Shown: piece by piece, positions 53,849 through 62,802 of the stretch
Numbering within the stretch: the first letter of the stretch is position 1
Layout: each line of letters opens with the position of its first letter
Assembly: GCF_040538665.1 (NCBI RefSeq)
Contig: NZ_JBEWXT010000001.1
Location: 2,196,501-2,260,500, forward strand
Reading direction: 5' to 3'
DNA: 64,000 nucleotides
Source: Aureibaculum sp. 2308TA14-22
Lineage (GTDB): Bacteria; Bacteroidota; Bacteroidia; Flavobacteriales; Flavobacteriaceae
Made by a program: the position numbers and the translations under genes
Notes under the pieces: model-generated
The model's input: the letters and a program-made list of their open reading frames with translations, nothing else
Databases searched by the model: none
Told to the model about the DNA's origin: nothing

Positions 53849-54910
53849 ATGAACTCAGTTATCACCGGAACCGGTAGTTACATTCCTAAAATAATAAAAA
53901 AGAATGCAGATTTTATTGATGAACGTTTTTATGACGCTAATAATGAACCTTTTGAAGCTTCTAATGCCGTTATAATCGAAAAGTTTAAAGCCATTACTGG
54001 TATTGAGGAACGACGTTATGTCAATGACAATATGGATTCTTCAACTATAGCAACCTATGCTGCTGAAAAAGCAATTGAAGATGCCAATATTGACCCCGAA
54101 GAATTAGACTTTATTATTCTAGCTCAAAATTTTGGAGACATAAAAAAGGAGACCATCCAGACAGATATTTTACCAAGTTTGGCGGCAAGGGTAAAGCACA
54201 ATTTAAAAATAAAAAACCCTAACTGTGTTGCATATGATATCATCTTTGGATGTCCAGGATGGGTACAAGGTGTTATACAAGCTGATATTTTTATAAAAGC
54301 CGGTGAAGCAAAAAAATGTTTGGTTATTGGTTCAGAAACCTTATCAAGAGTATTGGATATGCACGACAGGGATTCAATGATCTATTCTGACGGTGCCGGA
54401 GCTTGCATAGTGGAAGCAAAAGAAAATAGTGATTCTAAGATTTTAAGTCATGCTTCGGCCTCCTATACTCTTGATGAAGCCAACTATTTATTTTTAGGAA
54501 AATCTAACATCCCCAATACCGATCCAGGTGTACGATATATAAAAATGCATGGTAGAAAAATCTATGAATTTGCCTTAAACAACGTACCAAATGCCATGAA
54601 AAAAGCATTGGATAAAGGTGGTGTCTCCATAAGTGAAGTTAAAAAAGTATTTATCCATCAAGCGAATGAAAAAATGGATGAAGCTATTATTAAACGCTTT
54701 TTTAGATTGTATAAAACTGCCGAACCTGAACATGTTATGCCTATGAGTATTCATAAATTGGGTAATAGTTCTGTGGCAACTGTACCTACACTATTCGACA
54801 TGGTAATTAAAGGAAAGCTTGAAAATCATGAGTTGAAAAAAGGTGATGTTATTATTTTAGCATCGGTAGGTGCTGGAATGAATTGCAATGCGGTGGTTTA
54901 TAAATACTAG
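53849..54910 (+). CDS. 3-oxoacyl-ACP synthase III-family (FabH-like) condensing enzyme
   Basis: A 353-residue thiolase-fold enzyme with the KAS III triad Cys135 (FGCPGW), His270 (FIHQANEKM) and Asn306 (GNSSVATVP). It is slightly longer than housekeeping FabH, and lacks a neighbouring acpP, plsX or fabD, so it may be a specialised condensing enzyme (DarB- or OleA-like possibilities) rather than the main initiator of fatty acid synthesis. SDGAGACIVEA and YIKMHGRKIYEFAL are typical of the family. Stands alone after a repeat-bearing spacer. Confidence 0.85.
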   Translation: MNSVITGTGSYIPKIIKKNADFIDERFYDANNEPFEASNAVIIEKFKAITGIEERRYVNDNMDSSTIATYAAEKAIEDANIDPEELDFIILAQNFGDIKKETIQTDILPSLAARVKHNLKIKNPNCVAYDIIFGCPGWVQGVIQADIFIKAGEAKKCLVIGSETLSRVLDMHDRDSMIYSDGAGACIVEAKENSDSKILSHASASYTLDEANYLFLGKSNIPNTDPGVRYIKMHGRKIYEFALNNVPNAMKKALDKGGVSISEVKKVFIHQANEKMDEAIIKRFFRLYKTAEPEHVMPMSIHKLGNSSVATVPTLFDMVIKGKLENHELKKGDVIILASVGAGMNCNAVVYKY

Positions 54911-54943
54911 ACACTAGATTTTAGATATGAGACATTAGACTTT
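54907..54943. repeat. decayed TAGACNN/GAGACAT heptamer repeat
   Basis: CTAGACACTAGATTTTAG, ATGAGACATTAGACTTT: imperfect 7-mers just after the KAS III-like gene, similar to those at 29105-29137. Confidence 0.4.
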
Positions 54944-54978
54944 AACTACCCTGATCTATAAAATTACAACTTAGTATT

Positions 54979-55218
54979 ATGTTAAAACTCTATATCATTG
55001 GGATTTGCATTTTAATTATTGCCATATTGGCTAATGCCATTATTGTGAAAATTGGATTAAAGTCTTGGTACGATTTTTTTGAACTACTGAATCAATTAGG
55101 TACTGAAGCTTTTTCTAAACTTTCTATCTTAGATTATTTATGGTTGTTTGTTGGTTACCCTTTTGTGTTAGGTTTGGGATATTTGATTGGTTTGAGAGTT
55201 TATAATTTTATTTTTTAG
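54979..55218 (+). CDS. small membrane protein with two predicted helices
   Basis: A 79-residue protein with an N-terminal helix (LYIIGICILIIAILANAIIV), an aromatic loop (WYDFFELLNQLG) and a second helix (YLWLFVGYPFVLGLGYLIGL). I do not recognise a named family. It is read 3 bp ahead of the PD-(D/E)XK-like nuclease gene, so the two form an operon, which raises the possibility of a membrane-linked partner. Confidence 0.7.
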   Translation: MLKLYIIGICILIIAILANAIIVKIGLKSWYDFFELLNQLGTEAFSKLSILDYLWLFVGYPFVLGLGYLIGLRVYNFIF

Positions 55219-55221
55219 ATT

Positions 55222-55788
55222 ATGACGGAAAGAGAATGGGTAAAAAGCATTTGCGAAGATTTAGAAAAAGAACTGAAAATCTTTAATGATAATTTAAGGG
55301 TTAATGAGTCCAAAAAACTACCCTACTCCAGTGAAGTTCTGGAGTATAAGGACGATCAACCATTCAGGCAAAATTATTTAAAATATGAAACTGACTTTTT
55401 GGTTTATGAAGTTTTGGATGAATGTTTATGGAAACCTAGAGTTATTATAGAAGCGAAAATAAATAGTATTACTACACATGACGCAATTACTTATAGTCAG
55501 AAAGCTCAAACACATAAAAATGTTCACCCATATTTGCGATATGGAATCTTAATTGGAAATAGGAAACACCATCCATTACCGGGCAGATTGTTTAGACACG
55601 GACAACACTTTGATTTCATGCAGTCCTGGAAATCCTATGAAAGTGATAATAGTGAATGGCTACAATTAATAGAAATATTGAAGAGTGAAATCGAAGCAAG
55701 TTATGCATTAGAGGAAATAATCTTTAACTCTAGAGCAAAAAATAGAGTCAAATATACTTTATTACATAGACCTCTAAGGCTTCAGTAG
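55222..55788 (+). CDS. orphan PD-(D/E)XK-like (restriction-type) nuclease
   Basis: A 188-residue cytoplasmic protein with a plausible PD-(D/E)XK core: Asp58 in YETDFLVYE, then Glu77-Ala-Lys79 in PRVIIEAKI, with a following helix that holds Gln93 in YSQKAQTHK. It reads like a restriction-type or repair endonuclease, but there is no methyltransferase, helicase or specificity gene beside it. It follows the small membrane protein gene by 3 bp. A regulatory or defence role is an inference; the fold itself is moderately supported by the motif spacing. Confidence 0.6.
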   Translation: MTEREWVKSICEDLEKELKIFNDNLRVNESKKLPYSSEVLEYKDDQPFRQNYLKYETDFLVYEVLDECLWKPRVIIEAKINSITTHDAITYSQKAQTHKNVHPYLRYGILIGNRKHHPLPGRLFRHGQHFDFMQSWKSYESDNSEWLQLIEILKSEIEASYALEEIIFNSRAKNRVKYTLLHRPLRLQ

Positions 55789-55798
55789 AAATCTAAGT

Positions 55799-55858
55799 CT
55801 ATTCCTCCAAGACCTCCTCAATCACCTTACCTGTATTGGTATTTGGAGAAGTAATTTC
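55799..55858 (-). pseudogene. possible C-terminal remnant of a lost gene
   Basis: A 19-codon open stretch without a start (EITSPNTNTGKVIEEVLEE then stop), directly preceded by an in-frame TAA. The residue choice looks coding-like, as if the tail of a deleted gene remained between the nuclease and mlaE genes. Source unknown. Confidence 0.25.
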
Positions 55859-55979
55859 TTAATGGATAAGATTTTATATTTATCTCAAAATTAAGGCTTT
55901 TTTTACATTTAATATTATATTTTTGATAATTGATATGAGAATTAACGTTAATTCGTTTCCAACACCATAAAATTACAAT

Positions 55980-56726
55980 TTGATCAACTATTTTAAATAT
56001 ATTGGCAAGTATTTTCTTATGCTAAAAGAGGTTTTTAAAAGGCCTCAAAAAGGTTCTATTTTTAGAGAATCTATATTTAAAGAAATAGAAGACTTAGGAA
56101 TTAGCTCCATAGGAATCGTTGCCTTTATTTCCTTTTTTGTGGGTGGTGTAGTTGTTATTCAAACAGCGTTAAATTTAGACAACCCGTTAACGCCAAAATA
56201 CCTTATTGGGTTTGCCTCAAGAGAGTCGTTAATTTTAGAATTTTCCCCTACGCTAATTTCAATAATACTGGCCGGTAAAGTAGGTTCGTATATAGCTTCA
56301 AGCATAGGGACTATGCGTGTCACAGAACAAATAGATGCTCTTGAAGTGATGGGTGTAAATTCGCTTAATTATTTGGTGCTACCTAAAATTATTGCCAATG
56401 TTTTCTTTTATCCCTTTGTGATTATTATCAGTATATCACTGGGTATTTTTGGCGGATGGGTTGCTGGTTATTTAACAGGTTTGGTAAGCTCAACAGATTA
56501 TATAATGGGTATTAGAAGTGCTTTTGATCCATTCCATTTAGTATATTCTATGATTAAAACATCTGTTTTTGCTTTTGTAATTGCTTCTGTGCCTGCCTAT
56601 CACGGATTTTACGTAAGTGGTGGTGCCATTGAAGTGGGTAAAGCTAGTACACGTGCCGTTGTGTGGACGAGTATTGTTATTATTGTATTAAATTACTTTT
56701 TAACACAAATGTTATTAGGAAAATGA
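55980..56726 (+). CDS. mlaE: MlaE-family ABC transporter permease
   Basis: A 248-residue inner-membrane permease of the Mla/MCE phospholipid transport type. SLILEFSPTLISIILAGKVGS, the conserved EQIDALEVMGVNSLNYLVLPK motif, and five or so membrane segments are present. The TTG at 55980 is chosen: it gives the family's N-terminal INYFKYIGKYFLMLKEVF, while the first ATG (56019) would cut into it. Its stop overlaps the ATPase start by 4 bp. No MlaD/MCE gene lies beside the pair. Confidence 0.9.
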   Translation: MINYFKYIGKYFLMLKEVFKRPQKGSIFRESIFKEIEDLGISSIGIVAFISFFVGGVVVIQTALNLDNPLTPKYLIGFASRESLILEFSPTLISIILAGKVGSYIASSIGTMRVTEQIDALEVMGVNSLNYLVLPKIIANVFFYPFVIIISISLGIFGGWVAGYLTGLVSSTDYIMGIRSAFDPFHLVYSMIKTSVFAFVIASVPAYHGFYVSGGAIEVGKASTRAVVWTSIVIIVLNYFLTQMLLGK

Positions 56727-57493
56727 TTGAAGTAAAAAACTTATTTAAAGAATTTGACGGCACTCCTGTATTAAAAGGTATAGATGCCACCTTTGAAAAC
56801 GGAAAAACTAGTTTGGTTATTGGAACGAGTGGTTCTGGTAAAACCGTTTTTTTAAAATGCATGTTGGGTTTACTTCATCCAGAAAAAGGAGATATTTGTT
56901 ATGATGGAATCAATTATAAGGACATGGGTGATGATGAAAAACGCGATTTAAAAAAGGAAATTGGCATGGTTTTTCAAGGAAGTGCATTGTTTGATAGTTC
57001 TACCGTTGAAGAAAATGTTATGTTTCCATTAAAAATGTTTACCGAACAACGGTATGAAGAAAAATTAGAACGCGTTAATGAAGTACTAGCAAGAGTAAAT
57101 TTAGAAAATGCCAACAAGAAGTTTCCTGCAGAACTTTCTGGAGGAATGCAAAAACGTGTAGCCATTGCAAGAGCAATTGTAATGAACCCTAAATACTTGT
57201 TTTGCGATGAACCTAATTCAGGATTAGACCCTAAAACTTCTACAGTAATTGATAATTTAATTCAAGAAATTACCAAAGAATATAATATCACCACCATCAT
57301 CAATTCGCATGACATGAATTCGGTTATGGAAATTGGCGAAAAAATTATTTTAATGAAACATGGTGTTAAAGAATGGGAAGGTACAAGCAACGAAGTTTTT
57401 AAAACTGATAACAAATCGCTGGTAGATTTTGTATATTCTTCAAACCTGTTTAAAAAAGTAAGAGAAGCTCAATTGAAAGAAGGTGGTTTGTAA
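56723..57493 (+). CDS. mlaF: MlaF-type ABC transporter ATP-binding protein
   Basis: A 256-residue ATPase with Walker A GTSGSGKT (34-41), Q loop MVFQGSALFDSS, ABC signature LSGGM (138-142) and Walker B LFCDEPNSGLDP. The ATG overlaps the permease stop (ATGA), indicating coupled translation. It partners the MlaE permease in lipid transport between membranes. Convergent with the DUF389 gene, 30 bp apart. Confidence 0.92.
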   Translation: MIEVKNLFKEFDGTPVLKGIDATFENGKTSLVIGTSGSGKTVFLKCMLGLLHPEKGDICYDGINYKDMGDDEKRDLKKEIGMVFQGSALFDSSTVEENVMFPLKMFTEQRYEEKLERVNEVLARVNLENANKKFPAELSGGMQKRVAIARAIVMNPKYLFCDEPNSGLDPKTSTVIDNLIQEITKEYNITTIINSHDMNSVMEIGEKIILMKHGVKEWEGTSNEVFKTDNKSLVDFVYSSNLFKKVREAQLKEGGL

Positions 57494-57523
57494 ACTATTT
57501 TTTTTAGAATACAACACACCGTT

Positions 57524-58951
57524 TTACTCCCTAATAATCTTTAAGGTATCTAAAGCTAATCTCGTTTTCAGCCAAAGTTTCAATTTTGCTTCTTGTTGGT
57601 TTATTTCCTGTTGTTTCAGCTCTTTTTTCCATTCAATACTAAAAAAAGCGATGGAATCAATCTTAGAAAAATCTGTTACCACTTTTTTAGCATAACTCAT
57701 TTTTTCAATACCTTCATAATTAATTTTTGCTTCTTCACTAACTGACTGAAAAGGGATTTGATCTTTATAAAATTTATTAAGCTCACTCTCGAGTAATCGT
57801 ATTCTATCTTCCTTTTCCTTTATACTTTCATCACGTGAAGTAATAATTTTTTGGTTTTGAGAATATAGTTCTTGAAGATTTTTAACCTGTTCAATCATTT
57901 CGGTATCGTCCTGTTGTTGTATTTCAAGCTCCACATCTTCTAGACCTAGTTCAACCATCCTGTCTTTCCAAATATCTACTTTAGCATCAGACACAGAATT
58001 AAACAAAGGTAACGTGATTCTCCTATTAGCATAATCAATATTTTTATCATCCTCACCAATAATAGACACCCCATTTTCCTTTAGCTCAACCACGAAAGAT
58101 TTTGCAGTCTTTTTAAATTCATTTTCTCTAAATAAGTTATAAAATGAAAATATACTACCTGCTAGTATAATAAAAGCAACAATTGATGCAAACTGACCGA
58201 TGCGTTTACGTTTGGCGGAATTGATGTACTTTACCATCGGAAAACGTAAAAACTTAACGATAACAAATGTAGAAAGGGCTATAAAAATAGAATTGATAAT
58301 AAATAGGAACATGGCTCCAAAAAAGTAGTTCAACTGCCAGGTTGCCAATCCATATCCCGCGGTACATAAAGGCGGCATCAAGGCCGTGGCAATAGCCACA
58401 CCCGCTACGGTATTGGTCTGGGGCTTGGGTCGGCTCATAGCAACAATAAGTGCCAAGCCACCCGCAAGAGCTATAAATACGTCCCTCACATCTGGTCTTG
58501 TTCTAGCTAAAATTTCTGTAGTTGCATCTTGAAATAAAGGAATACTAAAAAACAGAAATGAAGTTAACAAACTCAACACCACCATAACACTTAAATTGAC
58601 CATAGATTTCCGTAACGTATCAATATCGTTTATACCTATGGAAAGTCCAATACCCAAAATAGGCCCCATTAAAGGAGCTATTAGCATGGCACCGATAACA
58701 ACAGCAGTTGAATTGGCATTTAATCCTATAGAGCATATAATGATAGAGAAAACCAAAATCCATGCAGTGTGTCCTTGCATGGAAATATTATCTTTTATCA
58801 TCTGCACTGTCCCTTCTTTATTGGTGTCGTGCTTTATATTTAATAATTCAACAAGAAATTCCTTTACTCCACCCAAAAGACCGGTAGCCTGTTTTTTGGC
58901 TTCTTGCTTTTTTATCTCAAGATCAACTTCAACTTTATTATTTTCTTCCAT
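57524..58951 (-). CDS. DUF389 (TIGR00341-like) membrane protein
   Basis: A 475-residue inner-membrane protein with about six helices. The N-terminal DUF389 core includes AVVIGAMLIAPLMGPILGIG and AGVAIATALMPPLCTAGYG, followed by a soluble domain and a C-terminal coiled coil (about 370-460). The function of the family is unknown. It is the last gene of the SDR-sprT-manC-DUF389 run, 30 bp after manC. Confidence 0.85.
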   Translation of the reverse strand: MEENNKVEVDLEIKKQEAKKQATGLLGGVKEFLVELLNIKHDTNKEGTVQMIKDNISMQGHTAWILVFSIIICSIGLNANSTAVVIGAMLIAPLMGPILGIGLSIGINDIDTLRKSMVNLSVMVVLSLLTSFLFFSIPLFQDATTEILARTRPDVRDVFIALAGGLALIVAMSRPKPQTNTVAGVAIATALMPPLCTAGYGLATWQLNYFFGAMFLFIINSIFIALSTFVIVKFLRFPMVKYINSAKRKRIGQFASIVAFIILAGSIFSFYNLFRENEFKKTAKSFVVELKENGVSIIGEDDKNIDYANRRITLPLFNSVSDAKVDIWKDRMVELGLEDVELEIQQQDDTEMIEQVKNLQELYSQNQKIITSRDESIKEKEDRIRLLESELNKFYKDQIPFQSVSEEAKINYEGIEKMSYAKKVVTDFSKIDSIAFFSIEWKKELKQQEINQQEAKLKLWLKTRLALDTLKIIRE

Positions 58952-58981
58952 GGGGTCAATGTTTTTTCTGCTGAAGCAGTT

Positions 58982-60061
58982 TTATACTAAATCATCACCA
59001 AACTTATCTTTTACCTCTGCAACTATTTGTTTTATGTCTTGTTCTTTATTTTTAGGATAAATCAATAATACATCATCCTTATCAACTACAATAAAATCAT
59101 CAAGACCCTGAATGATAACGTGTTTGTTTTTTGCAGTACGTATCATGTTATTCGATGAATCCTTTAATATAGTATTAGCATTAACTATTGCATTTTGCCC
59201 TTCTTGTTTTTCAAGTTTATCATATAATGAGCTCCAAGTACCTAAATCGTTCCATCCAAATTCTACGGGCAAGGTGTAAATATTTTCTGCCTTTTGCATA
59301 ATACCATAATCGATAGAAATATTTTCTGCCTTCTGGTAATTATCTTTTATAAAATCATCTTCAAAATCTGTATTATACGCTTTATTTCCTTCGCAAAACA
59401 ACCTGCTCATTTCAGGCAAATAATACTCAAAAGCTTTACTTATACTTTTGACGCTCCATATAAATATTCCTGCATTCCAGACATAATCACCGCTTTCCAA
59501 AAATTTTGTAGCCGTTTCAAAATCAGGCTTTTCTGTAAAATTAATTACTTTTTTTATTTCTGCATCATCATTTTCAAATTTTATATAACCATAACCAGTA
59601 TTAGGGTTACTTGGTTGAATACCCAGGGTCATTAGCATATCGTTATGCTCACAAGCATCAAATGCTGTTTGGATGTTATTGACAAACTCCTGTTCATCTT
59701 CTATCCAATGGTCTGAAGGTGCAACAACCATTACTGCATTAGGGTCTTTTTGCTTAATTTTTAATGCTGCATATAAAATACACGGAGCTGTATTTCGCAT
59801 GGCAGGTTCTAACAATAATTGGTTTCCCGTACAATCTGGTAATTGTTGCAACACTAGTTCTTTGTATTTAGCGTTGGTGGCGATTAGAATGTTCTCTTCA
59901 GGGATTAATTTTGCAAGCCGTTTAAAAGTACGTTGCAATAGAGAGTCTCCTTTCCCAAGCATATCATGAAACTGTTTGGGAAACTGTGAAGTACTTACTG
60001 GCCAAAATCTTGAACCTACACCTCCTGCCATTATAACTGCGTAATAATTTTTCTGCTTCAA
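58982..60061 (-). CDS. manC: mannose-1-phosphate guanylyltransferase
   Basis: Makes GDP-mannose from mannose-1-phosphate and GTP for glycan synthesis. 359 residues, single-domain GMP type: AVIMAGGVGSRFWP nucleotide loop, PKQF, VVAPSDHW, FTEKPDFETA and WNAGIFIW. The start is TTG at 60061 (MKQKNYYAVIMAGG); the only later in-frame Met falls inside the nucleotide motif. Third gene of a four-gene unit. Confidence 0.94.
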   Translation of the reverse strand: MKQKNYYAVIMAGGVGSRFWPVSTSQFPKQFHDMLGKGDSLLQRTFKRLAKLIPEENILIATNAKYKELVLQQLPDCTGNQLLLEPAMRNTAPCILYAALKIKQKDPNAVMVVAPSDHWIEDEQEFVNNIQTAFDACEHNDMLMTLGIQPSNPNTGYGYIKFENDDAEIKKVINFTEKPDFETATKFLESGDYVWNAGIFIWSVKSISKAFEYYLPEMSRLFCEGNKAYNTDFEDDFIKDNYQKAENISIDYGIMQKAENIYTLPVEFGWNDLGTWSSLYDKLEKQEGQNAIVNANTILKDSSNNMIRTAKNKHVIIQGLDDFIVVDKDDVLLIYPKNKEQDIKQIVAEVKDKFGDDLV

Positions 60062-60088
60062 AATATATTTTTTAGTTTTCTATTTATT

Positions 60089-60688
60089 TTATTTTATCAC
60101 AACCTCAACCTCTGCATTTTGATGAAATAAATATCGCTTTTTAGTTTTTATTTCAATGCATTCATATCTGGTTCTTCGTTTTTCAATCATTTCAAAAATA
60201 CGATTATTATGGATAAATTTACTATTGGGCGATAATTCAAAAATATAATTTAAACCATTCTTTTCATCGAATTTTTTTAGAGCTAATGATAAGTAAACAT
60301 CAGCATCTGTACTTGCCTTAGGGTTTTGTAAATAACGTGCCAAATACGGTAATATTTCTTTAGGATAAATATCTGGGGTAACAAAGGGCAACATTAAATG
60401 CTGAAAATTCATTTTCCATTCAATACCATGAGGTTTTACATGCCCATTCTTTTGATGTGTTACCAAGTGGGCGATTTCGTGAATTAATGTCAATAAAAAA
60501 CGATAACGGTTCAAATCGTTATTAATAGTGATTTGGTATTGACCAGTTTTTAATTTCCTAAAATCGCCATGTTTTGTTTTTCTATTATTAACTATTTTGA
60601 GATGGCATGGATATTTTTTGAGCAAATCCAGCACCAAATTAACAGAATCTTGGGGAATATATTTTTCTAGGATTTCTCTTTCCTTCAT
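60089..60688 (-). CDS. SprT-like zinc metallopeptidase
   Basis: A 199-residue SprT-domain protein. The zinc motif is HEIAH (His70, Glu71, His74) in LIHEIAHLVTHQK, followed by HGIEWKMNF with the third ligand region around His87. Bacterial SprT-like proteins resemble the DNA-protein crosslink protease SPRTN, but their role here is unknown. It lies 2 bp after the SDR gene and 27 bp ahead of manC. Confidence 0.87.
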   Translation of the reverse strand: MKEREILEKYIPQDSVNLVLDLLKKYPCHLKIVNNRKTKHGDFRKLKTGQYQITINNDLNRYRFLLTLIHEIAHLVTHQKNGHVKPHGIEWKMNFQHLMLPFVTPDIYPKEILPYLARYLQNPKASTDADVYLSLALKKFDEKNGLNYIFELSPNSKFIHNNRIFEMIEKRRTRYECIEIKTKKRYLFHQNAEVEVVIK

Positions 60689-60690
60689 TA

Positions 60691-61383
60691 TTAGGGTGTA
60701 GAAGATGAAACTTGCAACACTTTGCCATTATAAAACTGATGTCCTGTTAAGGAAAAATTAGCAATATAATTTGCCATTTCTTCAGCAGTTATTGGTGCTT
60801 TATATCCCGGAAAAGCAGACTCCAACATTTTTGTTTGTACCGCACCTAAAGCTAAAGTATTAAACACAATTTTTTGCTCTTTATATTCTTCTGCCAACAA
60901 TTCCATTAACGTAATTACCGCTCCTTTTGAGGAACTATATGCTGAAAGTCCAGGGAATTTCATACTCCCCTGAATACCGCCCATACTACTTATTGCCACC
61001 ACATGGCTACCCGATTTCAAATAAGGCAACATTGTTTTAGTCAATCCAGCTACAGCAAAAACATTAACTTTATATACTTCTAAAAATTCTTTACTACTGG
61101 TTTCTGCAAATGGTTTATTAACCAAAGCTCCTGCGTTATGGATTAATACATCAACAAATTTCCAATTATCATTGACAAACTGCGAAACTTTTTTTAGTTG
61201 ATTTTCATCGGAAATATCTACCCTAATTACGGAAATATTCTTATGTGTTTTTTGTAATGCTATTAAAGTTGAAGTATTTCTGGACAGTGCTAAAACATGA
61301 TGCTCTTGTCCAGCCAAAATTTTCACCATTTCAAATCCGATGCCCCTACTCGCTCCAGTTATAATTATGTTTTTTTTTGCCAT
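60691..61383 (-). CDS. SDR-family oxidoreductase
   Basis: A 230-residue short-chain dehydrogenase with the Rossmann motif TGASRGIG (9-16), HNAGALVN, the catalytic SSMGGI serine and SAYSSSKGA (Tyr-x3-Lys). Probably NADP-dependent. Substrate unknown. First gene of the unit leading to manC, suggesting a link to glycan or cofactor metabolism, but this is only positional. Confidence 0.92.
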   Translation of the reverse strand: MAKKNIIITGASRGIGFEMVKILAGQEHHVLALSRNTSTLIALQKTHKNISVIRVDISDENQLKKVSQFVNDNWKFVDVLIHNAGALVNKPFAETSSKEFLEVYKVNVFAVAGLTKTMLPYLKSGSHVVAISSMGGIQGSMKFPGLSAYSSSKGAVITLMELLAEEYKEQKIVFNTLALGAVQTKMLESAFPGYKAPITAEEMANYIANFSLTGHQFYNGKVLQVSSSTP

Positions 61384-61474
61384 GTTATTAGATTCTAATC
61401 ATTTGTCAATGAAACCAATAAAAATTTAATACTTTTAAGGTTCAAATATAATCATTAACTAACCAATCTCAATC

Positions 61475-62752
61475 ATGAAGAATTTTCTAATCAGTTTTTG
61501 TCTTTTATTCAGTTTAACGCTAGTTGCACAAAGCACGTATTTGCATTGTGGGAAATTAATCGATACAAAAAATGGAAAAGTACTAAACGAAATGACAATT
61601 ATTGTTACTGGAAACAAAATTACCGATGTAAAAACTGGATACATCAATCCCAAATCAAAAAAAGATAATACCATTGATTTAAAATCCAAAACTGTAATGC
61701 CTGGACTAATTGATATGCACGTACATCTTGAAGGTCAACTGAACCCAAAACGTTATATAGAACCTTTTATACTTAATGATGCAGATGTGGCATATAATGC
61801 TCAAGGATTTGCAAAATCAACTTTACTTGCGGGATTTACAACAGTTAGAGATCTTGGCGGGAGTGGGGTTAATGTTTCATTACGAAATGCTATCAACCAA
61901 GGTAAAATTGATGGACCACGTATCCTTACTGCTGAAAAATCATTGGCAACAACGGGTGGTCACGCTGACCCAACCAATGGTAGAAGAAAAGAACTCATGG
62001 GCAATCCAGGCCCTAAAGAAGGTGTTGTAAATAGTGTTGAAGACGCTAAAAAAGCAGTAAGACAGCGTTACAAAAATGGAGCGGATATGATTAAAATTAC
62101 AGCGACAGGTGGTGTATTAAGTGTTGCTAAGAGTGGACAAAATCCACAATTTACTATTGAAGAAATCAAAGCGATTACCGAAACCGCTAAAGATTACGGA
62201 ATGCACGTTGCAGCACATGCTCATGGCGACGAAGGTATGCAAAGAGCCATTTTAGGAGGTGTAAAAACCATAGAACACGGCACACTAATGAGCGAAGAAA
62301 CTATGGAACTAATGAAAAAACATGATGCCTATTATGTACCGACTATTACTGCTGGAAAATCTGTTGAAGAAAAAGCAAAAATAAAAGGGTATTTTCCTGA
62401 AATTATTGTTCCAAAAGCGTTGGCTATTGGACCTAAAATTCAAAGTACATTTGGTAAAGCCTATAAAAAAGGCGTAGGCATTGCATTTGGTACCGATGCG
62501 GGTGTTTTTGACCATGGCGATAATGGAAAAGAGTTTGGCTATATGGTAGAAGCAGGTATGCCAGCAATGAATACCATACAGTCCGCTACTATTACCAATG
62601 CCAAAGTACTGGAAATGGAAAGCGAGATTGGTCAAATAGCTACTGGATTTATAGCCGATATTGTGGCTACAGATGATGACCCAACCAAAAACATCAACAC
62701 CATGGAAAAGGTAAGTTTTGTGATGAAGGAAGGGAAGGTTTATAAAAAGTAA
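61475..62752 (+). CDS. secreted metal-dependent amidohydrolase
   Basis: A 425-residue protein with signal peptide (MKNFLISFCLLFSLTLVAQ). The amidohydrolase barrel has the His-x-His pair His82/His84 in DMHVHLEG, a candidate carboxylated Lys in DMIKITATGG, metal His in HVAAHAHGDEG and VKTIEHGTLM, and the Asp of FGTDAG. It belongs to the imidazolonepropionase/dipeptidase-like branch, often prolidase-like or Xaa-Pro-directed in related secreted proteins. The true substrate is unknown. Confidence 0.88.
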   Translation: MKNFLISFCLLFSLTLVAQSTYLHCGKLIDTKNGKVLNEMTIIVTGNKITDVKTGYINPKSKKDNTIDLKSKTVMPGLIDMHVHLEGQLNPKRYIEPFILNDADVAYNAQGFAKSTLLAGFTTVRDLGGSGVNVSLRNAINQGKIDGPRILTAEKSLATTGGHADPTNGRRKELMGNPGPKEGVVNSVEDAKKAVRQRYKNGADMIKITATGGVLSVAKSGQNPQFTIEEIKAITETAKDYGMHVAAHAHGDEGMQRAILGGVKTIEHGTLMSEETMELMKKHDAYYVPTITAGKSVEEKAKIKGYFPEIIVPKALAIGPKIQSTFGKAYKKGVGIAFGTDAGVFDHGDNGKEFGYMVEAGMPAMNTIQSATITNAKVLEMESEIGQIATGFIADIVATDDDPTKNINTMEKVSFVMKEGKVYKK

Positions 62753-62759
62753 TTTGCAG

Positions 62760-62792
62760 AGACCTCACAGGTTTTGGAAACCTGTGAGGTCT
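62760..62792. repeat. perfect inverted repeat AGACCTCACAGGTTT
   Basis: 15-bp arms (62760-62774 / 62778-62792) with a TGG loop, between convergent genes. No T run follows, so it is not a classical terminator. I recall near-identical elements dispersed in other Bacteroidota genomes. Confidence 0.6.
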
Positions 62793-62802
62793 AACTTATA
62801 AA

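Noticed and set aside
58596-59060. 154-residue + strand ORF
   Set aside because: Antisense shadow of the DUF389 and manC genes, both strongly supported; spans their junction with no signal, motif or promoter.
62309-62635. 108-residue minus-strand ORF within the amidohydrolase gene
   Set aside because: Antisense shadow; Phe/His/Cys-rich with no family features.
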